Source: Dryomyza anilis
Taxonomy: Eukaryota; Arthropoda; Insecta; Diptera; Dryomyzidae
Reading direction: 5' to 3'
Assembly: GCA_951804985.1 (NCBI GenBank)
Contig: OX638134.1
Span: forward strand, 1,922,001 to 1,986,000
DNA length: 64,000 bases
The number at the start of each line of letters is the position of its first letter. The first letter of the stretch is position 1. This document shows, one piece after another, positions 1-12,041 of the stretch. The notes beneath the pieces are model-generated. The model did not search any database. It was not told the origin of the DNA and was given only the letters and a program-made list of their open reading frames with translations. Both the position numbers and the translations under genes were made by a program.

Positions 1-3000
1 TTCAAATTCCAAGGATATATAATTAGTTAACACAAAAGAAGTATCAAAAGTATATAGTTTCTGCTCTGAAAGGTGTATCCAGTATATCAAATGTTTTGCA
101 TATTTTTTTTCAGTGAACAATTTGTTACTCTACGACAGTGACTCCCTCGATCAAATTGCAATTCGTAGCAGTAAATCTGTCTGCCTTGTAACCCCACAGA
201 GATCGAATGCTGTCCATATGTTGATTTGAGGCATTCCATCAATTGTGAAAATTTGCGTTCTTGTTAAAGAAAAATACTGCAAAAAACACAAAAAACAAAA
301 AATCTAAAATAAAATCAAATCAAACAAAAGCAATGGAGAGAGAGGAACACGAGAATCGCTGCAACGTACAGCAATTCCACAAATTCAACACCGACGCGTT
401 CGTCCGATGTTCGTCCACGTCCGGTTATCTATAGTATGTATGCCAGTTTGTTCCAGCCAAGATTTATGGACACGTCAATAACCTTTGATCTGACTATGAC
501 TGGGAGAAGCGAAAATACGCAAAAATCAAACTGAAAATCATCGGTGAAGACGACGTTGGCGCAACTGTTAAGAAACTGTGCAGGAAAATCAGACACATTT
601 TTAAGAGATGTAATTTATCTTAAGAAGGCACTATTCCAATTCCAACAGATCTATAGTTGCAGGGCCTGCAAAAGATACAATATGCTGGCTGATCACCCCA
701 CCCGCTGGGTTTTCAGGAAATTCTCAAGTTTTTGTGTGAATATCATAATTTGTCAATGTATTTAGTCGTGCTTCTTGCACAGTATCTAACATAGTTAGAG
801 AGGTCAAAACTATTTGACGGACCCGTCCTGTCTTCCCGCCTTCAAAATATTTACTAGTTCCTTTTGGGGTGTCTTACGATACAAGTACCTACAAGACAAA
901 AAAAATATCTTTATTATGAAAAGCGGCCATATATTCACGATGATCATTGCCAGCTAAACAAAGGTAGATGATGCACATAAACTAGCATTGAATCGCAAAG
1001 TAGCAGGAAGGTGTGAGCTATTGTACAAGATTGTAATCAAAACTGAATGATTTATAATGTCTGCATAATTGGCAGGTGAGAAATATATTGTTAACCCACA
1101 GCAGCAGCAGCAACTGCAGAATCAACAACATTATGAACCATAGAAGACTCAGCTCAGCTCCGATTGCTAACCAAGTGTATAGTTTATGTTGAATTTGCCG
1201 TGATAGATTTTTGAATTTTTTTTTATTTTAAAGACTCTAGGGAATCAATTGTTTACTACGCTTTTATATTTCACTTGTGATTTTCAATGCGTTCCCTTGG
1301 TATCGTGTCATACAGAACGTCACAGGGCCGACCGTAAAGATTTCAAATTTAATACAAAACTTGAATTGAATGGATTTCATAGTGGGTTTACCTTGCAATC
1401 TGCGCTTATAAATCGTTGAAGATTCAGCAGAGCATGCAAATTTTAAAAAGTATTCGCAGATGTGAACCTTGGGATTTCATTGTTCCTTTTCAATGAACAT
1501 AATAGGATGTTACAAATGGACAGTTCCAGAAGAATTCCACAGCTTTCAATGTCATTTAATCATCAAACCGCCCAACGAGGTAAGAGAAATCAAGTCAAAA
1601 CCTTTAAGGTTCGTTAATATGTGTAATAAAAGACATTTCATGGTGATTGAATGATCTTAAAGAATCAAATTGCAAAATTTATCGTCTGAATATTAAAAAA
1701 GGAAATTACTTAGTTATTAAAACCTCTGCATATCAAGAATAATTCCTCTTTAATACTGTTTTGATAACCAAGAGGCTCTGTTTCTTGAAAACAAGAATGT
1801 TGTGTATCACTCTCATAAACTTCTTGACTCCCTCTGGATTTAAGAAGTTTTTTGTTTACTCCGTGTATAATATTGTTAAAATGCATCGTAGATCCTTAAA
1901 ACTTCGCTCAGTTTATGGTGATTGAATAGTAACTGATTTGATAATCTTTAAATTACTTACACGAATTATGTAAAACGCAATAAGACTAAATACTTCGCGA
2001 AACAGAAAATATATAGTATTATTCTCAATTTGGGTAAGAATATATTTTGTACCATGTAAATAAATCAGAAGAGTACTTAAAGAAGCTTATTATAATAATC
2101 AGGTACATCAGAAAAGTAGTTTACGAAGATATAACTATGTATATTTTTGCAGCCACGACCGGATTCTCTTAGCCATGTAATAACTGCCTATACAAATATG
2201 CAAAACTAGGCAACATGGTGTTGTCTGTTGTCGGACATTTGTGCTAACATACAAATGGATCTCTTGGGGCCAGAAAATGTCATCGCATCCATAACTAACA
2301 ACAAACGCACCAAGTAAGTAGTAGCACCACACAGTACAGCATTCCTAAATATGAGAAATGCACTTGGCACCATCCATGCGCAACCTCCAGGTACTGCTAG
2401 GGGGGGCAGAATGTAAGAAATGAACTGCCCGGCTAGGCTGGACGCACATCTGTACTGGCTGTGCTTTGCAAGCGGATCCGTTCGTTCGTTCATACCTCCT
2501 CCGTTCATACTATGCACTCCATGAAACTCCAAGACGCTGGACACTTGGTGTGAATGGCAACATCGGCCAGCACAAATGCTGCTTGTGGCTATAATTACAT
2601 CAAGTATGCAAACCTTTTGCTGCAGGTAAATTAAAACCTCAGTTGCTGCGCGGCACTACGTTAAAAATAAAATGTTTAAATATTTGCTGCTGTTGATTTT
2701 CTTTTTTTTTTTGCACATTGCTATACGAGTCAAAGTGCTACTGTCGCAGTAGCTGCTATTGCTGTGTAAAATGTTGCTGTTGACAAATCGTGATACGTGA
2801 GCAGTTTCCATGCAGCTCATGTGCTGTGAATTACGAATCTTGAACCTCGTGGCAGCCATGCGATGTCATGGCCCGTGACAAAAGATCGCCGGAATTCGCA
2901 CCATGTGTTAATTACAAGAAATGTGTGCTTGGCCAAATAAAAATTGTTGAACATGTCAAGAGTCAGACGAACAACGTGTAGCAATGCAGACCGATTCCGG

Positions 3001-3583
3001 TATATAACACGTCCTGTTTGTCTGTCAGCAACAAAAACATTTTAACATAAAATTAAGGTAAAACCAGTATGCAAGGTTAGGTCACATAGAAATCGATGTA
3101 ATGTAAGAATTGTAAAAATTGTAGGCGGTCTAAGACGTCCTTGTTGGACCAATTTGCGCTTTTGACAAAGCTAAGTATATACTTTATGTCGATGTTTGAA
3201 ATATCGTTCAGTTTTACTAGGAAGTGATAACCAAAACATTTGTTCCATTTGTCGAACGGGCTGGGCATGTACAGAGGAGGTTTCCTCTTCCTCCTCGTCC
3301 ATACAGCACCTAGAAAAGTCAGGAGCTCGTACACACAATCTAACTGCTTGTCTGCCTATTATACAGTAGTCAGTAATAACTCCAATCTTTTCTGTTTATC
3401 ATCAGGAGTTTTTTTTTAGCTAATTGAGTCTAATTTAGCCCTACAATTTTGGTGGTGGAACAGGTTGTACCACCAGCCCATCTATTATCTGTTTTCGTTA
3501 TCGTGTCTTGCTCCAGTATGAGTTTACAAGCTGATAAGGTAATACCCAGATTGATCATCTCAGGCTGGATGTTCTTAGCTAGT
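1..3583. other. AT-rich gene-free stretch
   Basis: I see no supported gene here. Short open frames on both strands (for example at 2206-2544 on the minus strand) show no domain, no coherent codon use and no splice partners. There is a short CAG run near 1100 and a modestly GC-richer patch around 2380-2560 with no recognisable feature. It is probably intergenic or part of a large intron. Confidence 0.6.
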
Positions 3584-3660
3584 TCGTCGGCCTTCTCGTT
3601 TCCGACGTAACGAGAAGGCCGACGATTATCTCTCGATTACGAATGTAATCGAGAGATAAT
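3584..3660. repeat. Two adjacent perfect hairpins
   Basis: The first has 17-bp arms, TCGTCGGCCTTCTCGTT at 3584-3600 and its exact reverse complement at 3609-3625, with an 8-nt loop. The second has 16-bp arms, ATTATCTCTCGATTAC at 3625-3640 and its exact complement at 3645-3660, with a 4-nt loop. The two share base 3625, so they form back-to-back stem-loops. No function is assigned. They could be remnants of a foldback element or structured RNA. Confidence 0.85.
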
Positions 3661-5714
3661 TTTCATTTTATAGGTATGGTTGTGCCGAATTTCGATTTTA
3701 ATTTTAGGCGACTAAAAATCGGGTTACGTTTTACCCCAAAGTAAAAGGGCTTACTTAAAATAAAATTTAATTTGTGCGGTAGAGAAAAGTATCACATGTT
3801 GGAATCGATCAAACTCATTTCAATACAAAATAGCGATGTATACAAGCAAACAAAATTTTAAATAAAATTGGTCTATCCCTTCTTGTTCTCTTATAATCGT
3901 GCTGTTACCAAACAGAAAGACATACGGACAGACAGATGGACATCTGGTCCATAATATATATATATATACTTTCTCATACCGACACCGCTTCCTTCTGGGT
4001 GTTACAAACGAATAACCGAACTGAATATACTCTTTCACTTTTTGTGCAGAGTACAAAAACGCCACCCTTCAGAAACAATTTGATCTGTTCGCAACAAATT
4101 GACATCCACGCAAGTTAGACAAACATTTAATCAGAAAAACAGACTGGTTGGCTGACGACTGACAGACAGATTGACAAAGAGACGGACGAACAGACAGGCA
4201 GGCAAAAGACAGCCGGGGTAAAAGGTAGGAGAAGATTGCAAGAGTCGCCGCTACTTCTGGGGCTTGATGCAAATGCGCCTTACGCTCGTTTAGCCAAATT
4301 AGGAGTACATTTAGTTGCTGTGGTTGTTGCGGCCACTGCATCTGGTACTTACTACATACGTATACATCTCATGGCCACAAAGTATTTTACAAAATATGGC
4401 AACGCTGCGAAACGACCTGTCATGCGTCTGGTAGTCTTGGAGTTACATACGTGCTCTGCGTCACTGTTGAAATCCACTCGTTGTTCTTTATTTAGGAGCA
4501 CGATGTCAACGAACCCGATCCAACGACTAACTAAGCAATATAAAGAGGCTTAGTCTCGCATATATGTAAATTTCAGAATCCGTAAGTGATATATTAGTAT
4601 TAAATTTGAATGCCTCAATTATATATCTTGTAAAATATGACTTTCGACATAATAAATTTGAGTACTAAGGCAATTGTGATAAATGGCGTAGTTATGAATA
4701 AATTATAAATAACATACTCCTCTTAATCATTGGAGTTAACTTAAAAAGAACACTTAAAAAAATAGTTTACCGAATTTCAAGATGTTCTTAAGAAACTATG
4801 GAATTTAATTTCTTAAGTTGGTAATGTAAAATTCTCGCTATATTTCTGGTGTTACAAGGTATTCAGTGTTACAAGATTTTCAGAGTTATTCGGTTATCGC
4901 AATTTCAGCAGACAGTTAGATTTTATGCCGTCTAGAGAAGGCTATAAAAATCATCGGACAAAATAAAAAATACTAAAATTGTAACTCTTAAAGTTAAGTT
5001 TAAAGTCAATGCGATCAAATTTGCAAAAATACCTTTGAGAACAATTTGTAAGAACCAAGCTATAAAAAAGCTATACTCAAATACTCTTAAAAATCTCTCT
5101 TTAATTAGCATTCAACGAACATAAAATGCAAATAATCCACCTACTTTTACAAGACTCCTATAAAAGCTGTACTTTGCAGATGTATTCGTCCATTTATCGC
5201 TGTTTCGTGACTTTTTATAATCTATGTGTTTTGTTGTTTTCGTTGTTTTTGTTGTTAGTGTTTACAACGTAATCACTGCAGTCACAACGTATTGACTCAT
5301 TTTCCTTCATCCATCCGTCCGTCTGTCCGTTCGTCCGTCTCTTGACCAGTCAGCCGGTTGACTCTGGCGCCGCAATTAGCATATTTAGTTGTATGCGATC
5401 AGGTTACCCAGGGAGCCATCCAGCCATCCAGCCTCCTGCGCAAAGTTCTGCCTGTTGCAAGTTCTTGCTATTTTGTAGATAATTTTATGTTCTAAGAAAT
5501 TATCGCCTTAAAGAGTTAACAAATCTGCCAATAAACGTTGTGTCAAGCTCTTCAGAAAAATTTGCTATTTACCTTTAAATTGCTGTGTAATATTTAAGTT
5601 TGTCTTAACTACTTAAAGAACTAATTCTATACTTCATTTAGATAAAATGTGTCAATTTTAGTATGTAGCACTGAATTTGTATGAAAAACTTGATTGACCT
5701 TTTCAAATATTGTA
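3661..5714. other. Gene-free, with GACA/GTCC-type low complexity
   Basis: No supported gene. GACAGACA-like low complexity lies around 3915-3940 and 4130-4205, and GTCCGTCTGTCC-like sequence around 5310-5345. A TATATATA run lies at about 3955-3967. The 105-codon frame at 4236-4553 (+) has no recognisable domain and I do not accept it as a gene. Confidence 0.55.
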
Positions 5715-5936
5715 CACCCAGAAAAAAAAATCCCTCAAATCCCATTAAAATTGGTCCATAGGACAATTATTGATTTAATAGTATGCAAAAAAATAAATCT
5801 TTTCATATAAACTCGATGGCAATGTCATGGTATTTTCTAGTATTTAATGGTATTTTCCGTTTAAAAAAATAATTTATCCTATTGACTATTTTTTAATAGT
5901 AAAAAATTATTATTTATATAGTCTTTTTTCTGGGTG
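5715..5936. mobile_element. 222-bp MITE, CACCCAGAAAAAA termini, TA duplication
   Basis: The 13-bp terminal inverted repeat CACCCAGAAAAAA starts at 5715, and its exact complement ends at 5936. Both ends are flanked by TA (5713-5714 and 5937-5938). It sits inside a sequence that is tandemly duplicated just downstream. The downstream copy (about 6071-6100) reads straight through the junction with a single TA, so it is an empty site. The interior resembles the element at 22871-23081, including a shared stretch near ATTAAAATTGGTC. No coding capacity. TA duplication suggests mobilisation by a Tc1/mariner-type transposase, which is inference. Confidence 0.88.
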
Positions 5937-5940
5937 TATA

Positions 5941-6205
5941 CAAAATGATTGTTCCTCGATCGTTTTTCGATCAGAATAGTCATTCCTCTTCATTGTTTAT
6001 GGGAGAAAGAAGAACTTTATCATCGTGCTGGGAATAGCCCTATGAAACAATCAGGGGTCCTACTCCTGATTGACCTTTTGAAATATTGTATACAAAATGA
6101 TCGTTTCTCGATCAGAATATGCATTCCTCTTCATTGTTTATGGGTGAAAGAAGGTCTTTATCATCGTGCGGGAAGTAGCCATATGAAATAATCAGGGGTT
6201 CTACT
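5941..6205 (+). repeat. Tandem duplication, about 130-bp unit
   Basis: Two diverged direct copies lie side by side, roughly 5941-6070 and 6090-6205. Each contains a TCGATCAGAAT motif, an ATTCCTCTTCATTGTTTATG block, and a final CAATCAGGGG or AATCAGGGG block. An open frame of 80 codons crosses both copies, and its protein repeat is simply the DNA duplication. Not a gene. Confidence 0.75.
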
Positions 6206-6330
6206 CCTGTGTTTCTAGTCTTATCAAATATTTAATCTCGGTTATTGAACTGGATCAAGAAAATAGGCAGAATGCAAGTTCTATGGTGTGGTGGTCTCTT
6301 GTGTGACTAGTTGCATACCACATAGCCGTT

Positions 6331-6590
6331 ATGATCAAGTCCAGATATTTTATTCTGTGTCACCTATGGTTCCTGAATAAGTACAAGGTATATATTGTTC
6401 TTAGTGATGTGAAGGAGGTTTGAGGAAGGCGTGATGTTATGTTGTAAGTTACATAACGGCTATGTGTTATGATCAAGTCCAGATATTTTATTCTGTGTCA
6501 CCTATGGTTCCTGAATAAGGACAAGGTATATATTGTTCTTTGTGATGTGAAGGAGGTTTGAGGAAGCCGTGATGTTATGTTGTAAGTTAC
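6331..6590 (+). repeat. Direct duplication with 138-bp period
   Basis: The block beginning ATGATCAAGTCCAGATATTT at 6331 recurs at 6469 with very few differences. Each copy runs about 122 bp to TTGTAAGTTAC. The high identity suggests a recent duplication. No gene content. Confidence 0.85.
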
Positions 6591-8246
6591 GTCATAGACA
6601 TGTTCCTTCTCCATATTACTGTGCTACTAAAGCCGATGCTGTTTCTGGATCCATTCTCTTCAATAGATTTTCGGTCTTTTGGTTGCCTGCAATCACCGCT
6701 GTTGGTCACATTTTAGTTGGATCTTCCTATTACTCGTCCCAATCGTTCGATGGTATCTGTTTTGTTGCTTTAGCATATCATTTAATCAATCTATGGGCAT
6801 TATTGGTTCCATAATGTACACTCGGATCCTCGCCAAGGCTGGAAAAAATCCGGATTTAAAGAAAAAATCCACTCCACCGGATTTTTTTGGTTTTTATTGG
6901 ATTTTTTTTTGGATTTTATTGGATTTTGTTGGATTTTTTTATAAATAAGATAATTTCAATAGGATTTTTCGGTTTTGAAAGTTATTCCTTCCCACTATTT
7001 CGCTGACGAGAACTGCTGTATAACCTTTGGTTAAAACATATTTTGTGGAAAAAATTCACCGTCTTGGATCTGGAAAAATGAAACAGCCTATGTGCCTGAT
7101 CAAATCTATTTTGAATGTCTTCCTTATAACAGGACAATTCTTCTGAACCTAATAGATTCAATCAATGTCTACCGCTTTAAAAATTTGCTAGAATTGGCTT
7201 AAAATAAATCCATAGTTTGGCAGACTACACTAGCTATTTATATCATTAAATTATTTGGATCTACATAAAGGATCTACAATGTTGGCTAATTAGTATGTTG
7301 GCTAAGTTGGTTAATATAATATATGAATAATTTCATTATCAACTTCTCCAGAGATTTCATCCAGCAGTGGTTCTAATAATTTTTTTCGATTTGGTGGTTC
7401 ATATTAAATTTTTAAATTTTCAAAAAATAAATCGTACTTTTAAAACCACAAATATATTTCCTATGTTATAATTCGAAAAATGTACAAATATCAATAAAAT
7501 CCAAAAAAAGTGGATAGCACAGCCCTGATCCTCGCACGTATGGTTATTTATTCTTTCAGTTATTATACAGATCGTCTCTTTAAGTCAGTCACTATTTATG
7601 TTATCTGATCTCGTTACCCGAGTGGAAAGGTACTCTATTCTGGTAGACTTGATCATGACCTGATCATGTTCGTCATCTAAATTATCGGATTGTGTCAATG
7701 AAAAAATATAATGATCATTTCTCTATCATGCTCCTTTTAAAATTTCAACTAGGATACGGATTTGTGAAAAGCATTAAATAATTTTTGAGAATTTTAGAAA
7801 AATTTAATTTCTTGGTAAAATTTTTAATATAGAATATTAATATTTTGTTCTTTGTAGGTGCAGATAATGTAATACTTTTTGTGTGATATTCTTCAACATT
7901 TTTATTTTTCAAGCGTCAACTCAACAAGAAACTGTTAATTAATGTATTCTCGTATTTCCGTCTGTTGGCTGATTGTCACATTGTCCACACTGTCAATCCA
8001 TCAATTGTCGGTTCTTACTACAGTAACACTGCAATGCAACAACTGAATATTATAAACTTATTATGCAGTGCATGCTGTGTTAACATTTGTGTGGTATGTT
8101 TCGACTTGTTAGTGCGGTACACAGCAGAATGGGAGGAACACTGATTGAATCTATACATTGACACGAGTAGAAATTTATAAATCTTGATCTGCTAATCTGG
8201 TCGGGTTATGACAAGTTAAAAATCAGTTACCGAATGGATTAATTTT
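6591..8246. other. Gene-free, with a GGATTTT-rich patch
   Basis: No supported gene. About 6870-6945 is a low-complexity run of TTGGATTTT-like units that creates artefactual hydrophobic frames. The rest is unremarkable AT-rich sequence. Confidence 0.5.
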
Positions 8247-8848
8247 TACGTAGAATGTCATTTTTTCTAAAATTGTTTGTTTTTAAAGTTTTGCCAATAC
8301 GTTTGAATTGTCCTTGCTCTCAGTTCTTAAAAAAAAGCCTTCAATAATAAATTTAAAACTATTTTAGCGTGAGTACGATTCATGTTCTAGATATCTACGT
8401 TTCATCGTTCATATGTTTTTTTTCTTCAGGTTTTGCTGTATTTTTGGTTCACTCGCACTTTAAATATAAGTAGACGGTAGATCTTACAGTTTTCAGATAT
8501 TTGGTATTTCGTGATTGCAGAACAGTTTTTTTTTTTAATTATAAAATATTTCTACGTAGAATGTCATATAAAACAAATTTTCTAAAATTAGTTTTTAAGT
8601 TTTGCCAATACGTTTTATTTGTCCTTGCTCAGTTCTTAAAAATAAGCCTTCCATGATAAATTTAAAACTATTTTAGCGTGAGTACGATTCGTGTTCTACA
8701 TATCTACGTTTCATCGTTCATATGTTTTACTCTTCAGGCTTTTCTGTATTTTTGTTTCACTCGCACTTTAAATATAAATAGACGCTAGATCTTACAGTTT
8801 TCAGATATTTTGTATTCCGTGATTGCAGTTTTTTTTATTATAAAATAT
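8247..8848 (+). repeat. Direct tandem duplication, 306-bp period
   Basis: The sequence from TACGTAGAATGTCAT at 8247 is repeated from 8553 with scattered substitutions and small indels. Shared blocks include TTTTGCCAATACGTTT, TTTAGCGTGAGTACGATTC and CACTCGCACTTTAAATATAA. No open frame is conserved between the copies, so this looks like non-coding duplication. Confidence 0.85.
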
Positions 8849-10740
8849 TTCATAAGCTATAACCAACATAAAATATTTTCATGTATTTTGGAACGTGGCC
8901 TGAATTTTTGGATGTTTTATTAAATAGGCGTTTTGCTCCACTGTGCATTGTCGTGTTTGCACGGCATTTAAAAATAACTTCAAAAGAATTGGTTACAGTA
9001 GTTGCTGTTGCAGTGGTTGTTGTTGCTATTGTTGATGCTGTAGTTGTAATCAGGCACAAGCAGGCACAGCGAATGCTGGTTAAAGCGGGAGAAATTTAAA
9101 AAATAATAAAATGCATCCACTTTCAACTGAATCTGACGCTGCTGCTGTTGCTGCCGCCTGCAGTCGCTGAATGCAGTCAGTCGCGCTTATCGAGCGCATA
9201 AATCTGGTTCGTATGCGTTCTGAGCTGATGCCTCTGCTGCTAGATGCGATAGTAAAATTCTTCAGGCTTTCGTCGCGGCTCGACGCGTCAATTATATCTA
9301 ATGGTCCGGGCGGACAGACATACATATAGTTGGTCGATTGGACTTATGTCCGCCAACACCCCCCGCTCATTTTTCCAACACTAACCAACCGCAGCAGCAG
9401 CAAGCGATCGCAGCATTATCGCAAAACGTTGATCAGCAAAAGTGTTGAGTGTCTGTCTGCGGTTATCGTGCGATCGATCGCATTGCTGCCTGCGAGTCAC
9501 AGAGTCGCTGAGTCTGTGCGATGTGTGGTTAGTTCTTGATCAGCGCCCGCGTCAATCAACTTCTGCCATGTTGCCCCAGCCACGAACCACTCCCCCAACG
9601 CCGCTGCATTTGGGGCCGCTCATTTTGTGTGCCAGACACTGTGTCTAGTTAGCAGCGAAAGAGAGAGAGAGAGCGAGAGCCGTGAGTTAATTAAAACTCT
9701 CGGTTATAATTTCCTAAATGTTGCTGTTGTTTCTAGAACGAGATGGCAACTTTGAGATGCAATTATGCGCAGCTGCAAATTTCACTTTTCACTGTTTTTA
9801 TTATTATTTTTTTATTTTTTTTATTATTATTTTTTTATAATTTGTATTTGTTGTTGTGCACCATTGCGCTTACAAATTATTGCTTACATGTACTTAGGCA
9901 GCAATTGTTGTTGATGCAGTTGCAAACACAAAAAACCACAACAACAACATAAAAACCATCGTCGTCATGCTTTCTTTGTTTTTAGCCAACAACCAACAAC
10001 TGACACTTTGCCCAACTCTAAGTGTTATTGTTGCTGCTGCTGCTTTTGTCTTGTGGCAGCACTGGCGCTGATTGTTATTATTCTTGTTGTTGTAAATGAA
10101 GTTTTTTTGTTGTTTTATATGTTGTACGTCATCACTTAATAACTGCGCTCTTGATTGATTCTGTTGCCTGCGACTGTTTGACGCTGATTCAGTGACTTCA
10201 ATGGCTTTGTTTCAATGTTGTTGCTATTGCTATTGCTGTTGCTTCAGTTGTTGCTCTTGATATTGTCTATTGTAGGTTTTTGTTGCAGTTTACAATTTTC
10301 CCGAGCGAAAATAAAATTAATAGAAATAAAAAAAAAAACGATTCGCGCATGAAATGAGGAAAGTGAAAACGCTACCTTTGTCTGAGCCACCTGCCCCGTA
10401 TTGTGATTGAGTTGGCTTAAAGCACGTCAGTTGATGTGACAGCAAAACAGCTGACAACTGAAGAATAAATTGGCTATTTTGAAGATGGCTGAATGCACTT
10501 TAAGATTTTGCAATAATTTTCGAAATACAACAATTGTAGATACAACATTGAAATAAATATTTCAAATTTTGTTTTCATATGATGAATTTTAATACAATTT
10601 TCAATATATTTTTAAAGTTTTATATTCCCAACAATTTCAAAAACAACCACTTTCTTTTGTCTATTAATAAAGCAATTTTATTTTTAAAAATTTGGAATAA
10701 GCTGGAATAAAAAATGATAATATGAAAAATATACATGTCT
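8849..10740. other. Gene-free; GC-richer island with GA run at 9105-9690
   Basis: No supported gene. About 9105-9690 is more GC-rich than its surroundings, with CAG/CTG trinucleotide runs and a GAGAGAGAGAG run near 9660-9674. GA runs of this kind are common near fly promoters and 5' exons, so it could be a non-coding exon or regulatory island, but no splice or start signal proves it. Beyond 9990 there are many GTTGTTGCT-type runs. Confidence 0.4.
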
Positions 10741-11295
10741 CAATATAAAATATATTTGCAAAAAAAAAAAAAAAAAAACAACAAAAGAAAATTTTATTAC
10801 ATGGTGTCACCCGAAAAAATGTGCTTGAAAAAATAATATAAGCATTAAAATTTTTTTATCATAAAAAAATAAAAACCTTTGTTCCAAAAAAAACAAACAA
10901 TTTTTTTTTTTTCGAAAATATAATTTCGAAATGATAATTTTTTCCCAATTTGAAAAAAAAAAAATCTAATTTTTTCGAAAAAGAATATTTGTTAAAAATA
11001 TTGGAAAAAATATTTTCTTTAAAAAATAGATGAAAAAAAAGAAGAAAAAATAATGTTGATACAATATTTGTATACCATACACTTTACCAAAAATTAAAAC
11101 TGATTATTGTATTTTTTCCATGTCTTAATCCGACCCGTTACATGACGAACATGATTTGGCCATGTCTTCCATAATAGGGTAAATTTCTACTAGGGTAATA
11201 CACAATATCTTTTAAACCTGCCGAGCAAGTGTTATTTAAGAAATTGAGAACAAAAACCAATTGAGAACTCTACGTACATGACGAAAAACATATTG
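10741..11295. other. Poly-A/T-rich low-complexity tract
   Basis: A-runs and T-runs of 8-18 nt dominate 10760-11050, including 18 A's near 10762. The remainder to 11295 is AT-rich without a gene. Confidence 0.6.
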
Positions 11296-11674
11296 CACAG
11301 AAAAAATAATCGACGTAAATATAGCAACCGATATTAATTGCATTCATTAATCAATCCACCAATGAAATTCACCAATTTAATAAACCATTTGCTTTTCTTC
11401 GTTAAATCAGCAATTCCGTTTGCTAATATGAATATTTGTACGTCAATACAGCAAAGAATTTAGTCGGTGCATTTTCAGCAAATATAATTGCTGAAACTGC
11501 GCCGACTAATTAATTTGCTGCATTGTCGTACAAATATTCATTATAACTAACGGTATTACTCATTTAATGAAGAATAGCAAATGTTTTCATTAAATTAGTG
11601 AATTTCATTGCTGGATTTATTAATGAATGCAATCAATATCAGTTGTTACATTTACGTCGATTATTTTTTCTGTG
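11296..11674. mobile_element. Full-length palindromic MITE, CACAGAAAAAA family, copy 1
   Basis: The element begins CACAGAAAAAATAATCGACG at 11296 and ends with the complement ...CTGTG at 11674. The inverted repeat extends over most of its length: ATTAATGAATGCAAT, AATTTCATTG and TTTGCTGCATTG blocks recur as complements around a centre near 11480. A second full copy is at 20964-21321 and a right-half fragment at 26261-26360. TA follows the right end but does not precede the left end. No coding capacity. Confidence 0.88.
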
Positions 11675-11734
11675 TACGATATACATATAAATAATATGTA
11701 TTATATAAATAGGTATATAATAGATATGTAATAT

Positions 11735-12041
11735 AGCCGCGGTAGCTCAGTTGATACTTCGTTGGACTGCGAGCCGAAAAGTATCCGGTTCAAGCCTGGA
11801 CTGGGGCTAACAACATCTTTTCATAGAAACATTTTTCTATACCGCGCTACCTCTCGGCAGTAAATAGCAAACCTACGAGAATAAAACATTGCCTATGAAA
11901 AGCTCTCACCCGCCGTTCGCATTCGGCAATAAACTGTAGATCCCATCACTTTGAGTACAAATATAACACGCACAGCTCAAAATGGTAAGAGAGCTCGGCC
12001 TTAGTCCTTATAGGACTGTAGTGCCAAACTATTATTATTAA
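11735..12041 (+). mobile_element. tRNA-derived SINE
   Basis: The first 75 bp (about 11735-11809) are tRNA-like. An RNA polymerase III A box, TAGCTCAGTTGA, lies at 11743-11754 and a B box, GGTTCAAGCCT, at 11787-11797. The ends AGCC and GGCT could pair as an acceptor stem. The anticodon stem has mismatches, so this is not a functional tRNA gene. About 230 bp of unrelated body follows, ending in an ATTATTATTA tail at about 12031-12041, as expected of a SINE copied by a LINE partner. I do not recognise the family, and no clear target duplication is visible. Confidence 0.75.

Noticed and set aside
3584..3660. CRISPR-like or bacterial terminator structure
   Set aside because: The window is clearly animal nuclear DNA; no spacer-repeat regularity exists.
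4236..4553. 105-codon plus-strand open frame
   Set aside because: No recognisable domain or homology signal; lies in unstructured intergenic sequence.
9080..9648. Protein-coding exon on either strand
   Set aside because: Frames on both strands are driven by CAG/CTG-type composition; no splice signals or recognised protein sequence. Kept only as a GC-richer island.
11735..11809. Functional tRNA gene
   Set aside because: A and B boxes are present, but the anticodon stem is mismatched and a SINE body follows directly.
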